Assembly (NCBI RefSeq): GCF_003687455.1
Contig: NZ_PHOA01000004.1
Location: forward strand, 1-53,095
Source of the DNA: Kocuria tytonicola
GTDB lineage: Bacteria > Actinomycetota > Actinomycetes > Actinomycetales > Micrococcaceae
Direction of reading: 5' to 3'
DNA length: 53,095 nt
Shown here piece by piece: positions 43,195 to 52,026 of this stretch. How positions within the stretch are numbered: position 1 is the stretch's first letter; every line of letters begins with the position of its first letter. The translations under genes and the position numbers were made by a program. The notes beneath the pieces were generated by a model. That model was not told the origin of the DNA. It searched no databases and saw only the letters and a program-made list of their open reading frames with translations.

Positions 43195-43898
43195 CGCGGG
43201 GTCTCCCCGCCCGCACCGTCGTTCCCCGCCCCGGGGGCCGACGCCGCGTGCGAACCACCGGAGCGTGCCGTCTCCCCGGCCGCGCCGGGGCGCTTGGCCC
43301 GCTCGGACTTCCTGCCGCCCCCGGACTTCCGTGCGCTCTCGGACTTCCGCTCGGGAGCACCGGTCCCGGCCGCCTCGGCACGCTGGTCCTGGGCGTCGAT
43401 GATCTCCTCGAGCAGGCTGCGCAGCTCCGAGCGCACGTAGTCGCGCGTGGCGACCTCCCGCATGGCGATGCGCAACGAGGCGATCTCGCGGGTGAGGTAC
43501 TCGGTGTCCGCGAGGTTCTGCTGGCCGCGCTGGCGGTCCTCCTCCGCGACCACGCGGTCGCGGTCGTCCTGGCGGTTCTGCGCCAGCAGCAGCAGCGGAG
43601 CCGCGTAGGACGCCTGCAGGGACAGCATGAGCGTCAGCAGGGTGAAGTTCAGGGACCGCGGGTCGAACTGGATCTCCTCCGGCGCCAGCGTGTTCCAGGA
43701 CAGCCAGATGGCCACGAACACCGTCATCCACAGCAGGAACTGCGGGGTGCCCATCCAGCGGGCAATGGCCTCCGTGAGCTCACCGAACGAGTCCGGGTTG
43801 GGGCGGAAGCGGTTGAGGAACCCCGGGCGCTTCTCGCGCGGCTGGTCCAGGGGACCGGGGGAATACTGCGAGCCTGTGCTCTGCCTGGGGCTACTCAT
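43191..43898 (-). CDS. DUF1003 membrane protein
   Basis: This 235-residue protein has two membrane helices (about 53-70 and 87-106). DUF1003 traits are FGELTEAIARWMGTPQFLLW and FDPRSLNFTLLTLMLSLQAS followed by YAAPLLLLAQNRQ. A charged region (DDRDRVVAEEDRQR) and a Gly/Ser/Arg-rich disordered tail follow. Its function is unknown; it is almost always next to an MgtE-domain gene. The start ATG 43898 overlaps the upstream stop by eight bases. Its own stop overlaps the mrp start by four, showing tight translational coupling. Confidence 0.85.
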   Translation of the reverse strand: MSSPRQSTGSQYSPGPLDQPREKRPGFLNRFRPNPDSFGELTEAIARWMGTPQFLLWMTVFVAIWLSWNTLAPEEIQFDPRSLNFTLLTLMLSLQASYAAPLLLLAQNRQDDRDRVVAEEDRQRGQQNLADTEYLTREIASLRIAMREVATRDYVRSELRSLLEEIIDAQDQRAEAAGTGAPERKSESARKSGGGRKSERAKRPGAAGETARSGGSHAASAPGAGNDGAGGETPR

Positions 43899-45189
43899 AC
43901 CTCTTGCCCACCTTCCGGACCGGGGTCCCGTCGTCGTACGTGCGCCAGTCGTCGGGCAGCAGCGCGTCCAGGACGTCGTCGATCGTGACCGCTCCCACGA
44001 GCCGGTCCTGGTCGTTGACCACCGGCAGGATCGTGAGGTCGTAGGTGGCCAGCTCCCGAGCGACGTCCGCCAGCGACGCCTGGTCGGAGACCGGCTCGAT
44101 GGACCGGTCGATCAGGTTGCCGATGGCCTCGGGGGGAGGGTAGCGCAGCAGCCGCTGCGTGTGCACGAACCCCAGGTACTTGCCCGTGGGGGTCTCCAGC
44201 GGCGGGCGGCACACGAGCACCGCGGAGGCCGCGGCGGGGATGATCTCCTCCTGGCGGATGTGCGCGAGCGCCTCCGCCACGGTGGCCTCGGGGGAGAGCA
44301 CGATGGGCACCGGCGTCATGAGGGAACCGGCGGTGCCCTCCTCGTACTCGCGCAGGCGCCGGACGTCCTCGGCGTCCTCGGGCTCCATCATGGTGATGAG
44401 GCGCTCGGCCTCCGCCTCGGGCAGCTCGTTGAGCAGGTCCGCGGCGTCGTCCGGGTCCATCTCCTCGAGCAGGGCGACGGCGCGCTCCTTCGCCATGTGC
44501 GTGAGGATGAACACCTGGTCCTCCTCCGGCAGCTCCTCGAGCACGTCCGCGAGGCGCTCGTCCTGCAGCTCCCCGGCGATCTCGAGCTTGCGCTTGTCCG
44601 GCATGTCCCGCAGCTCGTCCGCGAGGTCCGCGGCCTGGTCCTCCTCGTGCTGCGCGATCCACTGGGTGGCGGGCTGGTGCCCCGCGTTGGAGGGGTCGTC
44701 GGTGTCCTCCCAGTCCACGATCAGCGTCTGGTTGCGGCGCCGGATCAGTCCGCCCGTGGCCTGGGACCGGCGCACGAACAGCTGCGACACCACCCAGTCG
44801 CCGCGGTTGTTGGACTTCTCCATGGCCACGTCCTCGATGGTGGCCGTGCCGGATCCGTCCAGCAGCACCACGGTGCGGTCGAAGAGCTCGCCCACGGCGA
44901 GGGTCTCGGCCCCGCGCTGCTCGAAGCGCCGCAGGTTCACGAGGCCCGTGGAGATGATCTGGTCCGCGTCGATGCTCGTCACGCGGGTCATGGGCACGAA
45001 CACCCGCTTCTTCCCGAGCACCTCCACCACCAGGCCCACCACGAGGGGCCGGTTCTTCACGGACGGGCGCGTGCCGGGGCGCAGCAGCACGACGACGTCG
45101 CGCAGCCGCCCCAGGCGGTCGCCCAGGGGGTCGAAGACGTCCAGGCCGATCAGCCGGGCGACGAAGATCTTGGAAAGGTTTGTGCTCAC
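43891..45189 (-). CDS. MgtE N-terminal/CBS-domain regulatory protein without a membrane channel
   Basis: This 432-residue protein opens with a PRC-barrel-like region (FVARLIGLDVFDPLGDRLGR). An MgtE intracellular N domain follows (ADELRDMPDKRKLEIAGELQ, EMDPDDAADLLNELPEAEAE) and then two CBS repeats ending DRLVGAVTIDDVLDALLPDD. The Mg2+ channel part of true MgtE is absent, so it is more likely a soluble Mg2+/nucleotide sensor than a transporter. It is the first gene of the operon with DUF1003 and mrp. Standalone proteins of this type are common in actinobacteria; function is unknown. Confidence 0.85.
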   Translation of the reverse strand: MSTNLSKIFVARLIGLDVFDPLGDRLGRLRDVVVLLRPGTRPSVKNRPLVVGLVVEVLGKKRVFVPMTRVTSIDADQIISTGLVNLRRFEQRGAETLAVGELFDRTVVLLDGSGTATIEDVAMEKSNNRGDWVVSQLFVRRSQATGGLIRRRNQTLIVDWEDTDDPSNAGHQPATQWIAQHEEDQAADLADELRDMPDKRKLEIAGELQDERLADVLEELPEEDQVFILTHMAKERAVALLEEMDPDDAADLLNELPEAEAERLITMMEPEDAEDVRRLREYEEGTAGSLMTPVPIVLSPEATVAEALAHIRQEEIIPAAASAVLVCRPPLETPTGKYLGFVHTQRLLRYPPPEAIGNLIDRSIEPVSDQASLADVARELATYDLTILPVVNDQDRLVGAVTIDDVLDALLPDDWRTYDDGTPVRKVGKRYE

Positions 45190-45415
45190 CCGCCCAGCCT
45201 AGTGATCCACGCAGGATGGGGACATTCGGGGCCGGACCGGGCACAACGCCACGGGGCCGTGGCCCTGCGGGACCGGAGCAGGGCCGGGGACAGGCGGCAC
45301 CCCGGCAGGTGCGGTGCCACGACACCGGCGGGATGCGGTCCCACGGGGTTCACCCGCTGCGATGCCCCAGGGGTTTCCCGGCGCGCTCGCACCGCTGTGC
45401 GGGACAATGTCCGGT

Positions 45416-46417
45416 ATGAGCAACCCGAACCGCAGCCCAGCCCAGTTGTCCATCGCCCCGGAGATGCCCCGCGGGGAGGTGGTGGGGCGCTACCGCACCT
45501 ACGCCGAGGCGCAGAAGGCCGTGGACTACATGTCCGACGAGCACTTCCCCGTGGCCATGGTCTCGATCATCGGCAGCGACCTGAAGTCCGTGGAGCAGGT
45601 GACCGGGCGGCTCTCGTACCCGCGGGTGGCCCTGCAGGGGGCGCTCAACGGCATCTTCTTCGGCGCCTTCTTCGGCCTGGTCATGACCATGTTCGGGGGC
45701 GCGAACATGGTGCCCACGGTGCTGCTCACCATGCTGCTGGGCGGGGCGTTCTTCATGCTGATGGCCACCATCACGTACGCGATGTCGCGCGGCAAGCGGG
45801 ACTTCACCTCCACCAGCCGGATCGTGGCGGGCAGCTACGAGGTCCTCGCCGCACCCGAGGTGGCCGGGCAAGCCCGTCAGGTGCTCGGCGGCATGCCCGG
45901 TGAGCCGGGTGCCGGGGCACGCGCCCAGAACCCCGCCCCCTTCGGCGGACGCGGTCCGGGCGGGGCCCGGCAGGACGGGGGGAACGGCGAGCAGTGGGGC
46001 CCGGGCGACCCGGGCCACGGCGGAGCCCGGCAGGGTGCACCCCACGGCGGTGCACCCCGGAACGGCACGTACACCGGTGGCCCCGAGGGGCGGCCGGGCG
46101 TGCCGGGCCAGGGCACGCCCTCCGGTGCCGCGCACGGCAGCAGCTCCGCGGCGTCGGCCCCCGGTGCCTCCCAGGACACGCAGCCGGGCCCGGCGGCCCA
46201 GCAGCAGGACCCCAACCGCTCCGCGAAGTTCCCCGACCTCCCGGACGGACGGCCCCAGTACGGCATCCGCGTGGAGGCCGAGGCCACTCCCGAGGTCGAC
46301 CGCTCCGCGCCGTGGACCCGCACGGGTGGCCCCGCCGCCGCGCAGGACGCCCGGGACGCACGCGACGCCCAGCAGGGCGGCGGCGCCGAGAACGGCACCC
46401 CGGAGAACCGCCGCTGA
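45416..46417 (+). CDS. General stress protein-like membrane protein (YflT domain)
   Basis: This is a 333-residue protein. Residues ~15-70 form the heat-induced stress protein YflT-type domain (GRYRTYAEAQKAVDYMSDEH, then VAMVSIIGSDLKSVEQ). Two membrane helices follow (about 78-95 and 101-121) with a Gly-rich GAFFGLVMTMFGG. The C-terminal half is Gly/Pro/Ala-rich and disordered. Function is unknown but linked to stress in Firmicutes. ATG 45416 is the family start; ATG 45407 is in frame. It is divergent from the MgtE-N operon; the 226-bp region shows several GC-rich dyads but no clear promoter. Confidence 0.75.
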   Translation: MSNPNRSPAQLSIAPEMPRGEVVGRYRTYAEAQKAVDYMSDEHFPVAMVSIIGSDLKSVEQVTGRLSYPRVALQGALNGIFFGAFFGLVMTMFGGANMVPTVLLTMLLGGAFFMLMATITYAMSRGKRDFTSTSRIVAGSYEVLAAPEVAGQARQVLGGMPGEPGAGARAQNPAPFGGRGPGGARQDGGNGEQWGPGDPGHGGARQGAPHGGAPRNGTYTGGPEGRPGVPGQGTPSGAAHGSSSAASAPGASQDTQPGPAAQQQDPNRSAKFPDLPDGRPQYGIRVEAEATPEVDRSAPWTRTGGPAAAQDARDARDAQQGGGAENGTPENRR

Positions 46418-46466
46418 GTCCTCGGTGACCGGTGCCGGCCCACGAGCCGCACCCGGTGGAAATGCT

Positions 46467-46495
46467 GAACGCCCCGCACGGTGTGCGGGGCGTTC
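46467..46495. terminator. Terminator between the stress protein gene and pepP
   Basis: Arms 46467-46479 and 46483-46495 form a perfect 13-bp stem with loop GGT. It lies 50 bp after one stop and about 20 bp before the other, between convergent genes. Confidence 0.8.
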
Positions 46496-46515
46496 TGCAT
46501 GGTCCGGGCTCGGGG

Positions 46516-48111
46516 TCAGGCGCGCGGGCCCACGTTCTCGGTGCGGTTCCAGATGCCCTGGATCCACGACTCGACGTCGTCCGGGTGGCGGGGCAGCGCC
46601 GCGGAGAGGTTCTCGTTGCCGTTCTCGGTCACGAGGACGTCGTCCTCGATGCGCACGCCGATCCCGCGGTACTCCTCGGGGATCGCGAGGTCCTCCTCCT
46701 TGAAGTAGAGCCCCGGCTCGATGGTGAACACCATGCCCGGCTCGATCACGGCGTCCAGGTACAGCTCGCGCTTGGCCTGGGCGCAGTCGTGCACGTCGAT
46801 CCCCAGGTGGTGGCTCGTGCCGTGGGGCATCCAGCGGCGGTGGTGCTGGCCCGACTCGGACAGGGAGACCTCCGCGGAGACCGGGAGCAGGTCCCACTCC
46901 TCGAGGCGGTGGGCCAGCACGTCCATGGCCGCGGCGTGGACGTCCCGGAACCGGTTGCCGGGCACGGCCACCTCGAACGCCGCCTCGGAGGCGTCCAGCA
47001 CGGCCTGGTAGATCCGGCGCTGCACCTCGGTGTAGGTGCCGTCCACCGGCAGGGTGCGGGTGAGATCAGCCGTGTAGAGGGACTCCGCCTCCACCCCGGC
47101 GTCCACCAGGATCAGCTCCCCGGGCTTGACCGAGCCGTTGTTGCGGATCCAGTGCAGCACCGTGGCGTTGTTGCCGGAGGCCGCAATCGTGTCGTACCCG
47201 AGGTCGTTGCCCTCGAGGCGGGCACGCGAGAAGAACGCTCCCTCGACCACGCGCTCACCGCGCTCGCCGCCAATCGCCTGGGGCAGCACCGCCACGATGT
47301 CCTCGAAGCCGCGGATGGTGGCGTCCACGGCCTTGCGCAGCTCACCGACCTCGTAGTCGTCCTTCACGAGCCGCAGCTCGCTCAGCGCCTCGGCCAGCGT
47401 GGCGTCCTTCGCGTCGGACTGCTCGAGGTCCACGCCCGTGTTGATCCGGGAGGTGTCCACGAGCGCGTCCATGTTCAGGTCCACGTCCCGCACCAGCCGG
47501 ATGCTCAGACCGCCCAGGGCAGCGTTGCCGGCGTCCTTGGTCACGGCCGTCTCCAGAGCCGAGAGGTCCTGCGTGGGCAGACCGAACTCGTCCTGCAGCT
47601 GCTGCAGGGTGGGTCGCGGTCCCACCCAGAACTCGCCGTTCTTGGCGTCCGCGTAGAACTCGGCGGAGTCCCGCCCCGCCATGGGGTGGAAGTAGAGAGT
47701 GGCCACGTGGTCGCTGCCGTTGTCGCCCCGGCCCGGCTCGGTGGGCTCCATGACCAGCACGGCCTCGGGCTCGTGGTCCACTCCCATGCCCGTCACGTGC
47801 GCGAACGCCGAGTGCGGGCGGAAGCGGTAGTCGGTGTCGTTCGAGCGCACCTTGGGGGCACCGGCCGGGATCACCAGGCGCTCGCCTGGGAACAGGCGCG
47901 AGAGCCGGGCACGGCGCGCGGCCGCGTACTCGGCAACCTCTGCGCGCGGCGTCGTCGTGTGCTCCGGCGCGGCCCAGCCCGAGGCCATGAACTCGCGGAA
48001 CTGCTCGTTGTCCGGGCGCTGGGAGCGGTTGTCCACGCGCTCGTCCATGGGCTGCGCGGCGTCCTCGCTCGCGTGGTGGGAAGCGGCGGTGTGCTGGGGG
48101 CCCTGGCTCAT
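46516..48111 (-). CDS. pepP: Xaa-Pro aminopeptidase (aminopeptidase P)
   Basis: This 531-residue M24 peptidase removes N-terminal residues preceding proline. Metal ligands are visible: the two Asp of LILVDAGVEAESLYTADLTR, the His of HHLGIDVHD, the Glu in FTIEPGLYF and the Glu of GVRIEDDVLV. The N-terminal aminopeptidase P domain includes FRPHSAFAHVTGMG. A ~40-residue N-terminal extension is low-complexity. ATG 48111 is preferred because the AAGGAG lies directly against the alternative ATG at 48123 (zero spacing) but 12 bases before 48111. It is monocistronic and divergent from the PHP gene. Confidence 0.93.
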   Translation of the reverse strand: MSQGPQHTAASHHASEDAAQPMDERVDNRSQRPDNEQFREFMASGWAAPEHTTTPRAEVAEYAAARRARLSRLFPGERLVIPAGAPKVRSNDTDYRFRPHSAFAHVTGMGVDHEPEAVLVMEPTEPGRGDNGSDHVATLYFHPMAGRDSAEFYADAKNGEFWVGPRPTLQQLQDEFGLPTQDLSALETAVTKDAGNAALGGLSIRLVRDVDLNMDALVDTSRINTGVDLEQSDAKDATLAEALSELRLVKDDYEVGELRKAVDATIRGFEDIVAVLPQAIGGERGERVVEGAFFSRARLEGNDLGYDTIAASGNNATVLHWIRNNGSVKPGELILVDAGVEAESLYTADLTRTLPVDGTYTEVQRRIYQAVLDASEAAFEVAVPGNRFRDVHAAAMDVLAHRLEEWDLLPVSAEVSLSESGQHHRRWMPHGTSHHLGIDVHDCAQAKRELYLDAVIEPGMVFTIEPGLYFKEEDLAIPEEYRGIGVRIEDDVLVTENGNENLSAALPRHPDDVESWIQGIWNRTENVGPRA

Positions 48112-48223
48112 GGGCGCGGTCATCTCCTTCGCGGCGCGATCGCTCGCGCACGGGTGGGGTGCGGGTCTGTCCCGTCCATGGTGTCACGCCGGTCAACAGC
48201 GCGCCCGCACGGGGCACCGCCGG

Positions 48224-48229
48224 TATCGT
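48224..48229 (+). promoter_or_regulatory. Candidate -10 box for leaderless transcription of the PHP gene
   Basis: TATCGT lies seven bases before GTG 48237, which starts exactly at the family motif RIDLHTHS, and there is no Shine-Dalgarno sequence. This site gives the best support for the leaderless pattern. Confidence 0.5.
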
Positions 48230-48236
48230 GGAGCCG

Positions 48237-49088
48237 GTGAGAATCGACCTGCACACCCACTCGATCGCCTCGGACGGCACGGAGACCCCCGCCGACGTCG
48301 CCCGCTCGGCCCACGCCGCCGGGCTCAGCGTCTTCGCACTCACCGACCACGACACCACCGCCGGGTGGCAGGAGGCCGGGGACACCGCGGTCTCCCTGGG
48401 CGTGGCGTTCGTGCCGGGCATGGAGGTCACGTGCACCACGGCGGACGGGATCTCCGTGCACATGCTCAGCTACCTCCACGACCCCGGGTACCAGCCGCTC
48501 GTGGCGCGCATCGAGGAGTGCCGCCGCAACCGGCTCACCCGGGCGCGGCGCATGGTGGAGCTGCTCGGGGAGGACTTCGACATCTCGTGGCAGGACGTCA
48601 TGGCGCAGGTGGGCCCGGACGCCACGGTGGGCCGCCCCCACATCGCGGATGCCCTGGTCTCCCTGGGCGTGGTGCCCACCCGGTCCGCGGCGTTCTCCGA
48701 CCTGCTCTCCGGGCGGTCCAAGTACTACGTGCGCCACGATGCACTGGACCCGGTGGAGGCCATCAAGCTCGTGCGCGCGGCGGGTGGGGTGCCCGTGTGC
48801 GCGCACCCCATGGCGCCGCTGCGGGGACGCGTGGCGAGTGCCGCGGACTTCGAGGCGATGATCGACGCGGGCCTGGCCGGCCTGGAGGTCGCCCACCGGG
48901 ACAACCCGGACGAGTCCCGCGCGATCCTCATGACCATGGCCGCCGAGCACGACCTGCTGGTCACCGGCTCCAGCGACTACCACGGTGAGGGCAAGCCCAA
49001 CCGGCTGGGGGAGAACTCCACGTCCGCGCGCTCGCTCACCCGGATCTGCGAGCAGGCCACCTCCGGCGTGGAGGTGCGCTGGCCCTGA
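48237..49088 (+). CDS. PHP-domain metal-dependent phosphoesterase
   Basis: This 283-residue protein starts (V/M)RIDLHTHSIASDGT, giving the first two His ligands. FALTDHDTTAG supplies the next pair. FVPGMEVTCTT, CAHPMAP and a final GSSDYHGEGK complete the metal sites. The family (YciV/TrpH-like) hydrolyses 3'-5' nucleotides such as 3',5'-nucleoside bisphosphate or 5' ends of RNA, and this type is common beside pepP in actinobacteria. The GTG 48237 start is set by the family start and by the TATCGT box. An upstream frame (to 48159) is spurious. It is convergent with the methyltransferase gene. Confidence 0.9.
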   Translation: MRIDLHTHSIASDGTETPADVARSAHAAGLSVFALTDHDTTAGWQEAGDTAVSLGVAFVPGMEVTCTTADGISVHMLSYLHDPGYQPLVARIEECRRNRLTRARRMVELLGEDFDISWQDVMAQVGPDATVGRPHIADALVSLGVVPTRSAAFSDLLSGRSKYYVRHDALDPVEAIKLVRAAGGVPVCAHPMAPLRGRVASAADFEAMIDAGLAGLEVAHRDNPDESRAILMTMAAEHDLLVTGSSDYHGEGKPNRLGENSTSARSLTRICEQATSGVEVRWP

Positions 49089-49119
49089 GCGGCCGGCGCA
49101 CGGTGGCGGCGTCGGTGGC

Positions 49120-49989
49120 TCAGACGGTGTGGACGGGGACGTCCGGCAGGCGCAGCCGCATGACGTCCACGGCCTCGGGGTTGCTGTCCACGCACACGAA
49201 CCGGCGCCCCAGCTCCGCGCTCACGGCACCCGTGGTGCCGGAGCCCGCGAAGAAGTCCAGCACCCAGTCCCCGGGGCGGGAGGACGCCGTGACGATCCGC
49301 CGCAGCACGCCCGCGGGCTTCTGCGTGGGGTAGCCGGTCTTCTCCCGCCCGGTGGGGGAGACGATGGTGTGCCACCACACGTCCGTGGGCAGCTTCCCGC
49401 GCGCGGCCTTCTCGGGCCCCACGAGCCCCGGAGCCATGTACGGCTCGCGGTCCACGTCCTCGGAGCTGAAGTGGTACGCGGCGGGGTCCTTGACGTACAC
49501 CAGGATGGTGTCGTGCTTCGCGGGCCAGCGCCGGGTGGTGCGGCCGCCGAAGTCGTAGGCCCAGATGATCTCGTTGAGGAAGCACTCCCGGCCGAACAGG
49601 GCGTCCAGCAGGATCTTCACGTAGTGCACCTCCCGGTAGTCCAGGTGCACGTAGAGGGTGCCGTGGTTCGCCAGCACGCGGCGCGCGTGCGCGAGCCGCG
49701 GCTCCAGGAACCCCAGGTAGTCCGCGAACGAGTCCTCGTAGCGCCGCAGCGAGCCCATGACGGTCTCGTAGGACCGCCCCGCGAACCCCACTCGGTCCCC
49801 CTGGCCGTGGGCCACGGGGACCGAGCGGGTGGTGCGGCGCACCTGGTCCCGCCCGGTGTTGAACGGGGGATCCAGGTACACCAGGGAGAACGACTCGTCC
49901 GGCAGGGACTCCAGCACGGTGAGGTTCTCGCCGTGCACGACGGCGCTGGTGCCCTCCGGGTCGAACACGAAGGGCTCCGCCGCGCTCAC
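49120..49989 (-). CDS. Orphan DNA methyltransferase (N6-adenine/N4-cytosine type)
   Basis: This 289-residue protein has catalytic motif DPPF (40-43, in VYLDPPFNTG) near the N terminus and the SAM-binding FAGSGTT (~246-252) near the C terminus, the order of beta-class methyltransferases (PF01555). LYVHLDYREVHYVKILLDAL and WWHTIVSPTGREKTGYPTQK are typical. No restriction enzyme or specificity gene is near, so it is probably solitary. The target sequence and modified base are unknown. Its start overlaps no other gene; the helicase stop is only 6 bp upstream, suggesting co-transcription with the helicase. Confidence 0.87.
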   Translation of the reverse strand: MSAAEPFVFDPEGTSAVVHGENLTVLESLPDESFSLVYLDPPFNTGRDQVRRTTRSVPVAHGQGDRVGFAGRSYETVMGSLRRYEDSFADYLGFLEPRLAHARRVLANHGTLYVHLDYREVHYVKILLDALFGRECFLNEIIWAYDFGGRTTRRWPAKHDTILVYVKDPAAYHFSSEDVDREPYMAPGLVGPEKAARGKLPTDVWWHTIVSPTGREKTGYPTQKPAGVLRRIVTASSRPGDWVLDFFAGSGTTGAVSAELGRRFVCVDSNPEAVDVMRLRLPDVPVHTV

Positions 49990-49995
49990 CGCCTC

Positions 49996-51687
49996 CTACT
50001 CCCCGGCGTCGGAGGACTGCTGGGCGTTCTGCGCGCTGTCGGCCCGATTCTGCCCGGAGGAACGACGACGCCGCCGACGCCGCTTGGCGCCGCCCTCGCC
50101 CGAGGTCTCCACGGACGTCTCCCGCGTGGAGCTCTCACCCTGACCGGTCCCGCGGGAGCCCTCGCCGTCGCCGGAGCGGGGACGGCGGGAGCGCTGCCCG
50201 GAACCGGAACCGCCCGCGTCGGAACCGCCGGAGCGCCGGCGCTCGGAGCCCGAGCCGCCCGAGCGGCGTCGTTCCCCGGAGCTTCCGCGGGAGCCGCCCG
50301 CGGGGCGCTTGTCGTCGCGGCGGGGGCGGGCGTCCCCGAGGTCCTCGAGCTCCTCGGCGTCGAGGCCCTCGAGGGTGCGCTGGGACTTGGGCAGCCTGCC
50401 CTTGACCGTGCGCGGGATGCTCAGGTCCGTGTAGAGGTGCTCGGAGGACGAGTAGGTCTCCACGGGCTCCGGGACGCCGAGCTCCAGCGCCTTGTCGATC
50501 AGGCGCCAGCGGGGGACGTCGTCCCAGTCCACGAACGTGATGGCCGTGCCCTTGTTGCCCGCGCGGCCCGTGCGGCCCGTGCGGTGCAGGTAGGTCTTCT
50601 CGTCCTCGGGGCACTGGAAGTTGATGACGTGCGTGACGTCCTCCACGTCGATGCCGCGCGCGGCGACGTCCGTGGCCACGAGCACGTCCACCTTGGAGTT
50701 GCGGAACGCGCGCAGCGCCTGCTCACGGGCGCCCTGGCCCAGGTCCCCGTGCAGGGGAGCAGCCGCGAAGCCGCGGTGGATGAGCTCGTCCGCGAGCTTG
50801 GCCGCGGCGCGCTTGGTGCGCGTGAAGATGATGCTGCGCCCGCGGCCCTCGGCCTGCAGGATGCGCGCGACCACCTCGTCCTTGTCCAGGTGGTGGGCGC
50901 GGTAGATGACCTGGCGGATGTCCTTCTTGGTGGTGCCCTCGTCCGGGGCCGCCGCGCGGATGTGCATGGGGTGGGTCATGTACCGGCGGGCCATGGCGAC
51001 CACGGGACCCGGCATGGTGGCCGAGAACAGCATGGTCTGGCGCACCTCGGGAACGGCGGCCAGCAGCTTCTCCACGTCCGGGAGGAAGCCCAGGTCCAGC
51101 ATCTCGTCCGCCTCGTCCAGCACGACCATGCGCACGTGGCTCAGGTCCAGGAAGTGCTGACGGTTCAGGTCGATCAGGCGCCCGGGGGTGCCCACGACGA
51201 CCTCCACGCCCTTCTCGAGCTCGGCGATCTGCGACTCGTACGGGCGTCCGCCGTAGATGGTGGCCACGCGGGCGTTGCGGGTCTTCGCGGCGATCGCGAG
51301 GTCGCTGCCCACCTGAACGGCGAGCTCACGCGTGGGGACCACGATCAGGGCCTGCGGGGCGCCGGGCTTCTTCAGCTGCTCCCAGCCCTCGTCGTCCCGG
51401 CCCACCGCACGCTGCAGGGCGGGGATGCCGAAGCCCAGGGTCTTTCCGGTGCCCGTCTTGGCCTGGCCGATGATGTCCTGCCCCGAGAGGGCGATGGGCA
51501 GCGTCATCGCCTGGATGGGGAAGGGAGAGGTGATGCCGTGGGCCGCGAGGGCGTCCACGATGTCCTGGCGGACCCCGAAGTCCGCGAACGAGGACTCCGC
51601 CACGGGCTCGGCGGTCTCGATGGCCTGCACCCCGGCCTCGTCGGGCTCGGGGGCGTCCTGCTCGGGTGTTGCGGTGATGTCGGTCAA
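49996..51687 (-). CDS. DEAD-box RNA helicase
   Basis: This 563-residue helicase unwinds or remodels RNA using ATP. The Q motif (FADFGVRQDIVDAL...PFPIQAM), motif I AKTGTGKT (76-83), DEAD (VVLDEADEMLD), SAT (LFSATMPG) and motif VI HRTGRTGRAG are all present. The C-terminal ~115 residues are Arg/Gly/Ser-rich with GSRGSSGERRRS and end in a KRRRRRRRSS stretch, an RNA-binding tail. It resembles CsdA/RhlE-type cold and ribosome-assembly helicases. It has a leader of up to about 270 nt (51688-51960) and sits 6 bp from the methyltransferase gene. Confidence 0.93.
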   Translation of the reverse strand: MTDITATPEQDAPEPDEAGVQAIETAEPVAESSFADFGVRQDIVDALAAHGITSPFPIQAMTLPIALSGQDIIGQAKTGTGKTLGFGIPALQRAVGRDDEGWEQLKKPGAPQALIVVPTRELAVQVGSDLAIAAKTRNARVATIYGGRPYESQIAELEKGVEVVVGTPGRLIDLNRQHFLDLSHVRMVVLDEADEMLDLGFLPDVEKLLAAVPEVRQTMLFSATMPGPVVAMARRYMTHPMHIRAAAPDEGTTKKDIRQVIYRAHHLDKDEVVARILQAEGRGRSIIFTRTKRAAAKLADELIHRGFAAAPLHGDLGQGAREQALRAFRNSKVDVLVATDVAARGIDVEDVTHVINFQCPEDEKTYLHRTGRTGRAGNKGTAITFVDWDDVPRWRLIDKALELGVPEPVETYSSSEHLYTDLSIPRTVKGRLPKSQRTLEGLDAEELEDLGDARPRRDDKRPAGGSRGSSGERRRSGGSGSERRRSGGSDAGGSGSGQRSRRPRSGDGEGSRGTGQGESSTRETSVETSGEGGAKRRRRRRRSSGQNRADSAQNAQQSSDAGE

Positions 51688-51962
51688 AACGATCCTTCAC
51701 GGGTAGGCGCGGGGCACCGGCACCGGGTCTCGTGCGCCTGCCGTCCTGCGGGGGACGGGCACGGCGCGAGCCGGGGGCCACCGCGCGAGTGTGAGGAAGC
51801 CGATCGTGAAACGCACCCCGCCCGGGCGCTCAGCGGAGGGCGCGTGCGCCCTCCGGGCGCGGTGCCGGAGCGGGTGGAAAGTGAACGTGACGGTCTCTTG
51901 GGACGACCGGTCATCCTGCTAGACGAGCCCAGTGTACCCGCAATACGAGAGGCCGGAACGGG
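51688..51962 (-). promoter_or_regulatory. Long untranslated leader/promoter region of the DEAD-box gene
   Basis: This 275-bp stretch (part of a 339-bp gap) has no convincing gene. A perfect 9-bp hairpin GGAGGGCGC-GT-GCGCCCTCC lies at 51835-51854, and an AT-richer part near 51900-51950 could hold the promoter. The short open frames here are not coding-like. Long leaders are known to control some cold-shock helicases, so a regulatory leader is an inference. Confidence 0.4.
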
Positions 51963-51989
51963 ACGACGCCCCCGGGACGGGGGCGTCGT
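51963..51989 (-). terminator. Terminator downstream of DUF3107
   Basis: ACGACGCCCCC (51963-51973) pairs with GGGGGCGTCGT (51979-51989) around a 5-nt loop, 38 bases after the DUF3107 stop on the minus strand. Confidence 0.7.
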
Positions 51990-52026
51990 GGCGCACCGCT
52001 CGGGCCCGGCGGATGGTTCGGGGAGC

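Noticed and set aside
46432-48240. Plus-strand frame across pepP
   Set aside because: Antisense of the aminopeptidase with all metal ligands on the minus strand.
51684-51914. Small minus-strand open frame in the helicase leader
   Set aside because: Arg/Ser/Pro-rich with no conserved start context, and it overlaps a structured leader; not coding-like.
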